Assembly (NCBI GenBank): GCA_934320845.1
Contig: CAKRFU010000026.1
Coordinates: 1-32,599, forward strand
DNA from: an uncultured Lachnospiraceae bacterium
Lineage (GTDB): Bacteria; Bacillota; Clostridia; Lachnospirales; Lachnospiraceae
Reading direction: 5' to 3'
Length of the DNA: 32,599 bases
Shown: positions 16,052-24,704 of the stretch, in pieces
How the letters are laid out: the number at the start of each line of letters is the position of its first letter
Position numbering within the stretch: the stretch's first letter is position 1
Notes under the pieces: generated by a model
The model's database searches: none
What the model was told of the DNA's origin: nothing
Seen by the model: the letters and a program-made list of their open reading frames with translations, nothing else
Position numbers and translations under genes: made by a program

Positions 16052-17071
16052 TTAAGTGTTTAGATATGCATCAAGCAGATTATCAATTTTCATATTTATG
16101 TTTTCGGGGAAACATTTATCCGATTCAGGCAGGAGTTTAATGAAAAAATCAATGTTTTTATAGCTATGAGGCTTTTTTGTATTTAGCCTGTCCTGCTTTT
16201 TTGAAATTTCGATTTTAACCTGTGCACTTTTTTGTTCTAAAAGAGGAATTATAATATAATACAAACGGTCATCTTTAAATGAAATGTACCCTGCTTCTTT
16301 ACCTGATTTGTTCTTGACAAAGAGTCTGTGATTTTTCACATAGGCAGGGTAGAGTTTCATTCCCACACGTAAAATCAGGGGATTTTCATTGATTTCAAGC
16401 ATTGAATCAATATAAAAAATATTTGAATCCTCATTAGAAACAGGTTTCAATAAATCATTCATAGCGGCGGAAAAGTGAATAAATTGTTTTGATAAAAGAT
16501 AAGTCAGTTCAGCTTGGAATTTCAGACGGACATTGTCTGAAGCAGGATGAGATTTTCTTTCTTCTGTTTTGTCAATAAGTTTTTTACTTACATCAAACAT
16601 GCTTTTTAGGAAAAGTGGGAAATCTTCATTGTGATTCCAAATGTATTTTCCTGTTGCAATAATAAAAGCACCGAATACATTTCCGTCACCATCTTCGGCA
16701 TAATGATAGATATTGCGTTCAGTATATGCATTTGAATTTATTTCGGCATTCCATGCAGTTTTCTTTTTGCGTGAGTTATCAAATGAATTATAGTTATATT
16801 GAGTATCACCGTATTGTTTTTTCGTGTTGTATGTATCACTTTTTGTTCCAAATGTTTTGAAATCGGAAGTATCATTTTTGCATAGAAAAGAATAAGCTTC
16901 ATTTATTTCCTGAGCCGAATATTTAAAATCGGCTTTTTTTTGAGCCGTTTTTTTAGAAGAATTCGCATCGGGGTGAACCTGATGCATAAGATAGCGGTAT
17001 CTTTTTTTAATCGTATTTTTATCTGCATTGTGATTTAAACCGAGAATTGTATAAGCGGCATCAGTTGTCAT
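16052..17071 (-). CDS. J-domain (DnaJ-like) protein with unassigned C-terminal region
   Basis: The first ~70 residues of this 339-residue protein form a J domain with HPD at 33-35, the motif that stimulates the ATPase of DnaK-type chaperones. The Gly/Phe and zinc-finger regions of true DnaJ are missing, so this is a class III J protein. Residues ~70-110 are a low-complexity linker rich in Lys, Asn, Tyr and Thr. The remaining ~230 residues are a soluble region that I do not recognise and that probably gives substrate specificity. The start is supported by AAAGGAAA upstream on the - strand. It follows the S1-domain gene by 41 bases, so the two are likely one transcript. Confidence 0.85.
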   Translation of the reverse strand: MTTDAAYTILGLNHNADKNTIKKRYRYLMHQVHPDANSSKKTAQKKADFKYSAQEINEAYSFLCKNDTSDFKTFGTKSDTYNTKKQYGDTQYNYNSFDNSRKKKTAWNAEINSNAYTERNIYHYAEDGDGNVFGAFIIATGKYIWNHNEDFPLFLKSMFDVSKKLIDKTEERKSHPASDNVRLKFQAELTYLLSKQFIHFSAAMNDLLKPVSNEDSNIFYIDSMLEINENPLILRVGMKLYPAYVKNHRLFVKNKSGKEAGYISFKDDRLYYIIIPLLEQKSAQVKIEISKKQDRLNTKKPHSYKNIDFFIKLLPESDKCFPENINMKIDNLLDAYLNT

Positions 17072-17112
17072 AAAGTTTCCTTTCTATGCATTTTTATAAA
17101 TATAACAATTAA

Positions 17113-18030
17113 TTATAATTTAATTCCTTTAAGAAGTTTTGCAAAAGGACTTTCGTCTGCAGTTTCATCGTTATCTGCACGGAATTCTTCAGGAATTTCA
17201 TAGGTATCTTCTTCCTCGTCAGGAACGTCATCCTCAAGAGCTTTCATGCTAAGTGATATTCTGTCACCGTCAATGGCAATGATTTTTGCGGATACTGTAT
17301 CACCAAGTTTAACTACTTCTTTCGGAGATTTGATAAATTTATTTGTGATTTGTGATATATGACAAAGTCCGATAAGTTCCTCACCTATCTCAATGAATAC
17401 ACCATATGATTCCATACGCACAATTTTTCCGGAAAAAGTTTCACCAACTGCAAGTTTGGATATTTTTTGTGAATGTTCGAGTGCGGCGTTTTCGCGTGCA
17501 ATTTCCTTTGCAGAAAGAACAAGTCTTTTTTCTTTTGCATCAGCAGTAATGATAATTGCATTTAAAGTCATTCCGATATAACTCTCCGTATTTTCAACAT
17601 AGTCAAGATCGATTTTTGATGCAGGAATAAATGCCTTTACGCCTTTGACAAAACCTGTTACACCACCTGGGTTTGCTTCTGTTATTTTGACAGAAAAAAC
17701 AGTGCGATCAGCCATATCATTTTTGAGTTCATCCCATATCAGAAGATTGTGAGCAGCTTTTTTTGATAATATAACGGTTCCGTTGTCACCCTCAGCATCA
17801 ATAACCATTGCACGAATGACCTCACCTATATTGCAGTCATTTTTAATTGAAAAAGCAGGGTCATCACTGCATTCCTCTAAAGGAATAATACCTTCAGTAT
17901 AATAATTTAAATCGACAGTAATTTCGGTTTCTGAAATACCGATTACAGTTACATCTAAAATGTCACCTTCTTTTATTACCTTAAAAGAACTTTCAAATTC
18001 CTTTTCAAAATCTTTCATGCTGGCAGCCAT
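17113..18030 (-). CDS. S1 RNA-binding domain protein (RpsA-like, three S1 repeats)
   Basis: This 305-residue protein has three S1 (OB-fold) repeats, at about residues 10-80, 90-165 and 185-260. The last has the clearest S1 pattern (GKIVRMESYGVFIEIGEELIG). The C-terminal ~40 residues are very acidic. Firmicute S1-like proteins of this size bind mRNA and may help translation initiation; full Gram-negative S1 has six repeats. AAGGAGG lies eight bases before the ATG at 18030 (MAASMKDFEKEF). A second possible start six codons upstream at 18048 overlaps the ribosome binding site and is rejected. The J-domain gene follows. The name is safe at domain level; a role as true ribosomal protein S1 is uncertain. 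Confidence 0.9.
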   Translation of the reverse strand: MAASMKDFEKEFESSFKVIKEGDILDVTVIGISETEITVDLNYYTEGIIPLEECSDDPAFSIKNDCNIGEVIRAMVIDAEGDNGTVILSKKAAHNLLIWDELKNDMADRTVFSVKITEANPGGVTGFVKGVKAFIPASKIDLDYVENTESYIGMTLNAIIITADAKEKRLVLSAKEIARENAALEHSQKISKLAVGETFSGKIVRMESYGVFIEIGEELIGLCHISQITNKFIKSPKEVVKLGDTVSAKIIAIDGDRISLSMKALEDDVPDEEEDTYEIPEEFRADNDETADESPFAKLLKGIKL

Positions 18031-18074
18031 GTTTGTTACCTCCTTCACCGGTTTGTTATATAATATTTGGTTTA

Positions 18075-18103
18075 AGTATAGTGTTAAAAAAAGATATGTG
18101 CAA
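18075..18103 (-). promoter_or_regulatory. Promoter for the S1-domain/J-domain transcript
   Basis: Read on the - strand, TTGCAC (18103-18098) and TATACT (18080-18075) are 17 bases apart, about 45 bases before the S1-domain start. Confidence 0.65.
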
Positions 18104-18172
18104 GTTTTTGTTACAGAGGTAAAATATTTTAATTATGACCGAACGTCATGGAAGTTAATTCTTTAACGATGG

Positions 18173-18201
18173 TTTACATAAAGTAATAGCAATGTTATGA
18201 T
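18173..18201 (+). promoter_or_regulatory. Promoter for glycerate kinase
   Basis: TTTACA (18173-18178), a 17-base spacer and TATGAT (18196-18201), with TG one base before the -10 box (extended -10). It closely resembles the promoter at 20316-20344. Confidence 0.7.
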
Positions 18202-18237
18202 TGATTATATATTATAAAATAAGAATGGGGACTAAAG

Positions 18238-19362
18238 TTGAATGTACTAATTTCAATTGATTCATTTAAGGGAAGTATGACATCGATGCAGGCGGGGAAG
18301 GCTGCCAAAGCTGGGATTTTAAAAGCTGTTCCAGATGCAGATGTGGCAATATGCCCTCTTGCGGATGGAGGCGAGGGGACAACAGATGCTCTCGTTGAGG
18401 GAATGGGTGGAGAGAAGATAGAACTTGAGGTGACAGGGCCTTTGGGAGAAAAGGTGAATTGTTATTATGGTTTTATTGAGGATAAAAGTACCGCTGTTAT
18501 GGAAATGGCATCGGTGGCGGGATTGACACTCGTTGACGAAAAAAATCCGATGTCGGCAACGACTTTTGGTGTCGGAGAAATGATTGCAGATGCGGTTAAA
18601 AGAGGCTGTGAAAATATTATTATCGGGATAGGCGGCAGTGCGACAAATGACGGCGGCATTGGAATGCTAAAAGCACTTGGTTATCAATTTCTTGACGAGA
18701 ATGGAAAAGATGTCGGAGAAGGTGCTGCAGCACTTGGAAAGGTTCAAAAAATTCTTGATAATAAAGTAGATACACGGTTTTCAAAGGTTAATTTTATGGT
18801 TGCATGTGATGTTGATAATCCGCTTTGTGGTAAAAACGGTGCGACCTATGTTTTCGGAGCACAGAAAGGTGTTACGAATGAAATGAAACCGGTTATTGAC
18901 AGTGCAATGAAATGTTTTGCAGACAAGACAAAAGAAAAATTAGGCATTTCATGTGAAAATGTTCCGGGTGCAGGTGCCGCAGGAGGACTTGGCTTTGCAT
19001 TTCTTTCTTATCTGAATGCAAAACTTGTACCCGGAGTAAAACTCGTTATGCAGGCGGCAGATATAGAGGAAAAGATAAAAAAGGCAGATATTGTTGTGAC
19101 AGGAGAGGGGAGACTTGACAGTCAGACTGTCATGGGAAAAGCACCGATAGGCGTAGCGAAACTTGCAAAGAAATATAATAAAAAAGTAATAGCGTTTGCG
19201 GGAAGTGTATCTGAAGATGCATTCTTATGTAATGAAAACGGAATAGATGCTTTCTTTACGATAGTGCGTGGAATTACGACATTGGATGAAGCGGTAAAAA
19301 TAGAAACAGCAGTTAAAAATATGGAACTTACGGTGGAACAGGTATTCAGACTTATTAAGTAG
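18238..19362 (+). CDS. glxK: Glycerate kinase (GarK/GlxK family)
   Basis: The enzyme phosphorylates D-glycerate with ATP, probably giving 2-phosphoglycerate as in related bacterial enzymes, and so feeds glycolysis. The 374-residue protein is full length. SIDSFKGSMTSMQAG, CPLADGGEGTTDALV and IGGSATNDGGIGML match the family. The start is a TTG at 18238: the frame begins LNVLISIDSFKG, aligning with the usual family N terminus, and GGGG at 18227-18230 is a weak ribosome binding site. The ATG at 18242 is out of frame. It has its own promoter and is followed by a HAD phosphatase 16 bases on, so the two are co-transcribed. The symbol reflects the family; whether it acts in glyoxylate, serine or sugar-acid breakdown is unknown. 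Confidence 0.93.
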   Translation: MNVLISIDSFKGSMTSMQAGKAAKAGILKAVPDADVAICPLADGGEGTTDALVEGMGGEKIELEVTGPLGEKVNCYYGFIEDKSTAVMEMASVAGLTLVDEKNPMSATTFGVGEMIADAVKRGCENIIIGIGGSATNDGGIGMLKALGYQFLDENGKDVGEGAAALGKVQKILDNKVDTRFSKVNFMVACDVDNPLCGKNGATYVFGAQKGVTNEMKPVIDSAMKCFADKTKEKLGISCENVPGAGAAGGLGFAFLSYLNAKLVPGVKLVMQAADIEEKIKKADIVVTGEGRLDSQTVMGKAPIGVAKLAKKYNKKVIAFAGSVSEDAFLCNENGIDAFFTIVRGITTLDEAVKIETAVKNMELTVEQVFRLIK

Positions 19363-19378
19363 AAGGAGGGGGCTGCCT

Positions 19379-20311
19379 ATGACAGAAGAAAACAAAAATG
19401 ATACGCCAATTTTAGCAATATGCTATGATTTTGATAAGACATTGTCACCTGATGATATGCAGGCGCAAGGATATATTCAGTCAATAGATTACGAAGTTGA
19501 TGATTTTTGGAGAGAGTCAAATGAACTTTCGGAAGAAAACGAGATGGACAGAAATCTTGCATATATGTATCTCATGGCAGAAAAGTCAAGAGGAAAAGTT
19601 CTGTTTACAAAAGAGACATTACATAATGACGGGGCGAAAGTAAAACTGTTTCCGGGTGTTGCAACATGGTTTGACAGAATAAATGAGTATGGCGAAAAGA
19701 AAGGCGTAACTGTTGAGCATTACATAATTTCTTCGGGTTTAAAGGAAATGATTGAAGGTACTAAAGTTGCCGGTAAATTCAAAAAAATCTATGCAAGCTC
19801 ATTTTATTTTGACGAAAGCGGTGTTGCCGTATGGCCGGCACAGGTTGTGAATTATACGAACAAGACTCAGTTTTTATTCAGAATAGAAAAAGGAATACTT
19901 GATGTAAACGATTCAAGAGTAAATGATTATTTTGAACCAAATGAGTACAGAGTGCCGTTCCGTAATATGGTTTATATCGGTGACAGTGAGACAGACATTC
20001 CGTGTATGAAACTTGTAAATATAAATGGTGGTCATTCAATCGGAGTGTATGATGAAAAAACGAAAGATAAAACTAAAGTATTTAATATGCTTGAAGAAAA
20101 TAGAATAAAATATTTTGTACCGGCAGATTATACTAAAAATTCTAAACTGGAAACTCTTATAAAACAGATAATTGACAGAACGGCTTCAAATGAAATTCTT
20201 GAAAGTTTTCATTTTGACTGTGTGAAAGAGAAAAATAATGTTAAAAATACTCTTGATTATTATAATTTAAATGCTGATAAATTTGTGGCAAGCAGCTTGC
20301 AGGTGCATTGA
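19379..20311 (+). CDS. HAD-superfamily phosphatase
   Basis: The 310-residue protein has HAD motif I, DFDKT, with nucleophile D17 and acid/base D19. It ends the catalytic core with motif IV, GDSETDIP (D202 and D206), which binds Mg2+. The segment between them includes ISSGLKEMIEG, the motif II serine region. The last ~70 residues are an extra helical tail. It resembles phosphoserine-phosphatase-like HAD enzymes, but the substrate cannot be named. AAGGAGG lies before the ATG, and only 16 bases separate it from glycerate kinase, which suggests a link to phosphoglycerate or related metabolites. That link is an inference from neighbourhood only. Confidence 0.88.
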   Translation: MTEENKNDTPILAICYDFDKTLSPDDMQAQGYIQSIDYEVDDFWRESNELSEENEMDRNLAYMYLMAEKSRGKVLFTKETLHNDGAKVKLFPGVATWFDRINEYGEKKGVTVEHYIISSGLKEMIEGTKVAGKFKKIYASSFYFDESGVAVWPAQVVNYTNKTQFLFRIEKGILDVNDSRVNDYFEPNEYRVPFRNMVYIGDSETDIPCMKLVNINGGHSIGVYDEKTKDKTKVFNMLEENRIKYFVPADYTKNSKLETLIKQIIDRTASNEILESFHFDCVKEKNNVKNTLDYYNLNADKFVASSLQVH

Positions 20312-20315
20312 TTTC

Positions 20316-20344
20316 TTTACATTATATTACAGGAATGTTATGAT
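20316..20344 (+). promoter_or_regulatory. Promoter for signal peptidase gene
   Basis: TTTACA (20316-20321), a 17-base spacer and TATGAT (20339-20344) with an extended -10 TG. It shares TTTACAT and AATGTTATGAT with the glycerate kinase promoter. Confidence 0.7.
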
Positions 20345-20387
20345 ATTTTTGTTGTATTGATTTTGATAACAAAAGGTGGGACACATT

Positions 20388-20978
20388 ATGAAGAAGATTA
20401 TGAAAGCTTTACTGAAAACAGCGATTTCATTGATACTGCTCATTGCAATATCACTTACGGGTTCGTATGTGGTAAATACTTATGCGGCACAGCGGACAGT
20501 GGTAGATGGTCATTCGATGGATGATAATTTTTATGACGGTGAAAATATTATAGCAAATAAGATTATATACAATTTTCAAAAGCCCAAACGCTTTGATGTG
20601 GTAACGATATATCCGTATGGTCATAAGCACAAAGAGGATATTGTTGAATATACGCAGAGACTTGTAAACCAGTTGGTAGCAATGTCAAAAAATAAGAAAC
20701 TGGCGCAGAGTTCTAAGGATGAATATTATATAAAAAGAATAATTGCATTGCCTGGTGAGATAATTCAGGTTAAAGGTGAGGATATATATATAAATGGAAA
20801 AATTCTCAAAGAAAATTACCGCAAAGATAAAATGGGTTATTCCGGTGTAGCCGGGAAGCCGATAAAACTTGCAGAAGATGAATATTTTGTCATGGGTGAC
20901 AACAGGGCAGACAGCAAGGACAGCAGAGAATTCGGACCGGTAAAAGTAAAGAACATTGCTTCAAAAATATACAAATAA
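20388..20978 (+). CDS. lepB: Type I signal peptidase
   Basis: Signal peptidase I cuts signal peptides from exported proteins at the outer face of the membrane. The 196-residue protein has one N-terminal membrane helix (about 8-30) and then the catalytic serine S43 in DGHSMDDNF. The general-base lysine K116 is in YIKRIIALPGE, and the closing box is MGDNRADSKDSREFGPV. Between the boxes is a Lys-rich insert of ~30 residues. The start is ATG 20388, with AAGGTGG at 20373-20379; an in-frame GTG at 20376 lies inside that site and is rejected. The gene has its own promoter and terminator. Several signal peptidases per genome are common in Firmicutes, so this may not be the only one. Confidence 0.95.
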   Translation: MKKIMKALLKTAISLILLIAISLTGSYVVNTYAAQRTVVDGHSMDDNFYDGENIIANKIIYNFQKPKRFDVVTIYPYGHKHKEDIVEYTQRLVNQLVAMSKNKKLAQSSKDEYYIKRIIALPGEIIQVKGEDIYINGKILKENYRKDKMGYSGVAGKPIKLAEDEYFVMGDNRADSKDSREFGPVKVKNIASKIYK

Positions 20979-20991
20979 ACATCATAAATAT

Positions 20992-21041
20992 AAAAGAGAC
21001 AAAGAAGTCTGATTTTACAAAAACTTCTTTGTCTCTTTTTT
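20992..21041 (+). terminator. Strong terminator after lepB
   Basis: Arms 20992-21008 and 21023-21039 form a 17-base perfect inverted repeat with a 14-base loop, ending in a run of six T. Confidence 0.9.
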
Positions 21042-21111
21042 GTTGCAGTATTTTGCGTAAAAAATTGCTAATTACAAATTATATTAAAAATTTGTCTGGA
21101 AGGAAAAATAA

Positions 21112-23832
21112 ATGAGATATTTGAGAGTATGGGATAACAGGAAAATAATGATTGTATCAGTCACGTTATTTATAGCAGTATGTGTAATTGTGATTTGTGG
21201 ATACAGATATATGAATGAGTGCACACAAAATGAATCTATAGCACAAAATAACAGATATAAATTTACAAAGTTGAGTAATGACCTTGCAGAGACTTCGGAT
21301 TTCTTGACGAATGAAGCAAGAAAATATGCCGTAACAGGAGATATATCTCATCTATATAATTACTGGTATGAGGTAAGGGTGAGCAGAACCAGAGATAAAG
21401 TTATCGGACAGTTGAAAGAAGCAGACTTACAGAAAAAGGAAAAGAGAAATTTAAAAAGTGCAAAAAAGTATTCAGATGAGCTTATAAAGACAGAAGCGTG
21501 TTCAATGCGGCTTGTACTGGAAGCGGAGAATAAAACTGAAAAGGACTTTTGTAGCCACAGGAGATTGAGGGAATATATAAGATATGTGCTTAAATATCAC
21601 ATTTCGCAGAAATATAAAGATTTGAGCAGTCAGGAAAAAAGAAAAATGGCTATAGAGCTATTGTACAATCAAAATTATGATGTCATAAAATCAAGAATTA
21701 TGTCTCCGATTGAATTGTTTAATAAGAGATTAAATCACAGGCTGGATGATGAAGTGAAAGCGGCGGTAAATGGATGTAGAAATGCACTTGTGGTGCTGGT
21801 TGGCTGTCTTATTGCGGCGGGCGTACTTGTGGCATTTATTCTGACGATATTATATAAAAACTATGTGAAGCCGCTTAACAGTTACACAAATCAGCTTAAA
21901 AACGGAGAAAAAATCACAAAAGATAATAAATCAAATACTATGTCTGAAAGTCTGATATTGAGAATACGTCCTAAAGGGGCACTGGAACTTAGAGAATTTG
22001 GAAGAATATATAACAGGCTGGCAAATGTTTTGTCGCTGGAAATGGAAAAAAGCCATGATGCATGGACGGAAATGAAAAAAGCAAAAGAGGAGGCAATAGA
22101 AGCGAATAAAGCAAAAAGTGAATTTATGGCAAGGATGAGTCATGAACTTAGAACGCCGTTAAATGCTATTATCGGGTACATATATTTGCTAAAAAAAGGA
22201 ATGCTCACTTCAAAGCAGGAAAAATATTGTAATAGTATATCGGTTGCATCAGAAGATTTACTTGAACTGATAAACGGAGTTTTGGATTTTTCTAAAATAG
22301 AGAATAAGAAAATAGAATTTGAAGAAATTGCATTTTCGCCGATTGAACTTTTGAAGCGTGTTTATGTTGTTATGGAAAATGAAGCGAGCCGTAAAAACAT
22401 AAAATTAAACATAGATATAAAACAGGATATACCTGAAATGGTTGTGGGGGATTCGACAAGGCTTCATCAGATATTGATGAATTTAGTAGGAAATGCAGTT
22501 AAATTTACTGAAAAAGGTTCGGTTACAATAGAACAGAGGGTAGAAGATTGGAACGATGACAGCTGTGTGCTCTATTATGAGGTAAGAGACACCGGAATAG
22601 GAATATCTGATGAGAAAAAGAAAGAAATTTTTGAACCATTTGTGCAGGATGATGTGTCAATAAACAGGAAATATGGAGGAACAGGACTGGGACTTGCAAT
22701 ATCAAAACAGTTGATTGAATTGTACAGTGGGAATACTCAGACACTTAATCTTGAATCAAAGAAAGGTGAGGGTTCGAGATTTTATTTTCGTGTACCGGCG
22801 AAGATTTCAAAAGAAGAGAATAAAAATAATGATTTGCATACAGATAGAGAAAATAATATTGAGCAAGATCTTAAATTTAATGTGCTGCTTGTAGATGATT
22901 CGGAAATAAATCTTGCTGTTGAGAAGGAAATTCTTGAAAGTTTTGGGCTTACTGTTTATACGGCAGATTCGGGAAAAGCTGCTGTAAGATTTGTTGAAAA
23001 GCAGGAAGTGGATTTGATACTGCTTGACCTTAGAATGCCTGAAATGGATGGTTATGAGGTGGCAGAATATATAAGGCAAAATCATATATGTGATAATACC
23101 GCTATTATTGCACTGACAGCCGATGCCGCACAGGATGTTTTCGAGAAAATAAAAAATGCCGGAATGCAGGAATACGTTATCAAGCCTTTTAAACCGTATG
23201 ATATGAGAAAGGTAATTGAAAAATATGCGGGAATAAACCTAAAGGATAAAGAAACGGTTGAAAATGAAAATAACAACAAGAATAATTCTTTATATTTTAA
23301 TGTCAGCGAGTGTTTAAAAAATATGAATAACAACAGCAGATTATTATGGGAACTTGCAGACAGTTTTGTGAAAAAACAAAGCAAAAATATTGAGTATATT
23401 AGAACACATATTTCAAATGGGAATTATGGAAATGCGAGAGGAATAATACATGATCTTAAAGGGATGACAGGAAATTTGTGCATGACTTTAATGTATGAAG
23501 CACTTGTTGATATAGAGCAGAAGTTAAAAACGGGAAAACAGGTTGATTTTGAAAAATTTGATGCTCTGTGGGAAAAAACAAGATTTGAACTTGAGCAATA
23601 CATAAAAGAATATAAACAGCCTGATAAAGAATATAATACAAGAATTGATTTTGATAATCTTGTAACATATATAAAAAAATTTAGCAGTGAATATGACATG
23701 CAGGCTGTTGATATGTTTTTGAAATATGAAACATTGTTTACGAAAAATATGGACAGGGATAAGTTTTTAAGTTTGCAGGATGCTGCGTTGCAATATGATT
23801 TTGACAAAATGAATGAAATTTTGGAGGCTTAA
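21112..23832 (+). CDS. Hybrid sensor histidine kinase with receiver and Hpt domains
   Basis: This 906-residue membrane protein contains a full multi-step phosphorelay. A membrane helix (12-31) is followed by an outside domain of ~190 mostly charged and helical residues, then a second helix (225-247) and a linker. The HisKA domain has H344 in MSHELRTPLNAI. The HATPase domain has its N box (NLVGNAVKF) and G boxes DTGIGIS and GGTGLGLAI. The receiver domain has D639 in LLDLRMPEMDG, and the C-terminal Hpt domain has H780 in IIHDLKGMTG. Phosphate would pass H344 to D639 to H780 and then to a separate regulator. The AraC-type response regulator starts immediately after the stop codon, with its ribosome binding site inside this gene. 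The ligand is unknown. The closest transporter is urtABCDE, which makes a nitrogen signal possible but unproven. Confidence 0.93.
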   Translation: MRYLRVWDNRKIMIVSVTLFIAVCVIVICGYRYMNECTQNESIAQNNRYKFTKLSNDLAETSDFLTNEARKYAVTGDISHLYNYWYEVRVSRTRDKVIGQLKEADLQKKEKRNLKSAKKYSDELIKTEACSMRLVLEAENKTEKDFCSHRRLREYIRYVLKYHISQKYKDLSSQEKRKMAIELLYNQNYDVIKSRIMSPIELFNKRLNHRLDDEVKAAVNGCRNALVVLVGCLIAAGVLVAFILTILYKNYVKPLNSYTNQLKNGEKITKDNKSNTMSESLILRIRPKGALELREFGRIYNRLANVLSLEMEKSHDAWTEMKKAKEEAIEANKAKSEFMARMSHELRTPLNAIIGYIYLLKKGMLTSKQEKYCNSISVASEDLLELINGVLDFSKIENKKIEFEEIAFSPIELLKRVYVVMENEASRKNIKLNIDIKQDIPEMVVGDSTRLHQILMNLVGNAVKFTEKGSVTIEQRVEDWNDDSCVLYYEVRDTGIGISDEKKKEIFEPFVQDDVSINRKYGGTGLGLAISKQLIELYSGNTQTLNLESKKGEGSRFYFRVPAKISKEENKNNDLHTDRENNIEQDLKFNVLLVDDSEINLAVEKEILESFGLTVYTADSGKAAVRFVEKQEVDLILLDLRMPEMDGYEVAEYIRQNHICDNTAIIALTADAAQDVFEKIKNAGMQEYVIKPFKPYDMRKVIEKYAGINLKDKETVENENNNKNNSLYFNVSECLKNMNNNSRLLWELADSFVKKQSKNIEYIRTHISNGNYGNARGIIHDLKGMTGNLCMTLMYEALVDIEQKLKTGKQVDFEKFDALWEKTRFELEQYIKEYKQPDKEYNTRIDFDNLVTYIKKFSSEYDMQAVDMFLKYETLFTKNMDRDKFLSLQDAALQYDFDKMNEILEA

Positions 23833-23833
23833 T

Positions 23834-24589
23834 ATGTATAAAATTTTATTGGTAGAGGATGATATGGCACTTCATTATGTTTATAAGAAAATGAAAATAT
23901 GGAGTGAAAATGATTTTTGCATAAGCAAAATAGCATCAAACGGAAAAGAGGCATTGGAAATGCTTGAAAAAGATGAGTTCGATATGGTTGTTACAGACAT
24001 AAGAATGCCTGTACTTGATGGAATCGGTCTTCTTAAAAAAATGTCAGAGAAAAAAATTGATATATATACCATAATATTAAGTTCATATGATGAGTTTGAA
24101 TATGCAAGACAGGCAATGATATACGGAGCGGCAGATTTTATTGTGAAACCGTTGAAAGAAAAAGAACTTGGGGATGCACTTGTGCGTGCAAAAAAACAGT
24201 TTGAGGGAGATTCGCAGAAAAGTGACATGCTCGAAAGAATAAAACAGCATATTGTAGCTGATGGCGGAGAGATTGAAGATGAAATATTTCTTGGCAGGGT
24301 TTTAGAATATATCATGAAATATGTTACTGAAAATAAAACAATGGAAGATGTGGCAGAGTATATGGAACTTAGCAAAGATTATTTCGGAAAGATGTGCAAA
24401 AATAAGTTCAATATTACATTTAAACAAATCCAGACTATTACAAAAATGGAGTATGCAGGTTATCTTTTATGCAATTCTAATATTAAAGTTTATGAACTGA
24501 GTGAGAGACTTGGATATTCGACACCCGATTATTTCAGCAGAATTTTTACAGAGACAATGGGAGTTACGCCTAAAAAATATGGAGTATAA
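23834..24589 (+). CDS. AraC-type response regulator (REC + HTH)
   Basis: The 251-residue protein has an N-terminal receiver domain with phospho-acceptor D55 in VVTDIRMPVLDG. Its C-terminal AraC double helix-turn-helix (about residues 155-250) includes TMEDVAEYMELSKDYFGKMC and ends in GVTPKKYG, as in YesN-like regulators. GGAGG at 23823-23827 precedes the ATG at 23834. An in-frame ATG at 23813 lies within the kinase gene and is rejected. It starts one base after the kinase stop, so the two are translated as a pair and this is the likely output regulator of the phosphorelay. The target promoters are unknown; the nearby cytidylate-kinase-like and urt genes are candidates. Confidence 0.94.
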   Translation: MYKILLVEDDMALHYVYKKMKIWSENDFCISKIASNGKEALEMLEKDEFDMVVTDIRMPVLDGIGLLKKMSEKKIDIYTIILSSYDEFEYARQAMIYGAADFIVKPLKEKELGDALVRAKKQFEGDSQKSDMLERIKQHIVADGGEIEDEIFLGRVLEYIMKYVTENKTMEDVAEYMELSKDYFGKMCKNKFNITFKQIQTITKMEYAGYLLCNSNIKVYELSERLGYSTPDYFSRIFTETMGVTPKKYGV

Positions 24590-24625
24590 CTTCTTTTTTA
24601 TGGAAAATACCTTGTTTTTCATGTT

Positions 24626-24655
24626 TTGCTCATTTATAGCCTGTGCTAGTATATA
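24626..24655 (+). promoter_or_regulatory. Possible promoter for the cytidylate-kinase-like gene
   Basis: TTGCTC (24626-24631) and TATATA (24650-24655) are 18 bases apart, 49 bases before the GTG start. It lies 37 bases after the response regulator stop, so both a separate start and read-through are possible. Confidence 0.4.
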
Positions 24656-24704
24656 TGCAAGGCAAAGGTAAACAGGTTTTTGAGAGTATGAGGAGGTGTA
24701 AAAG

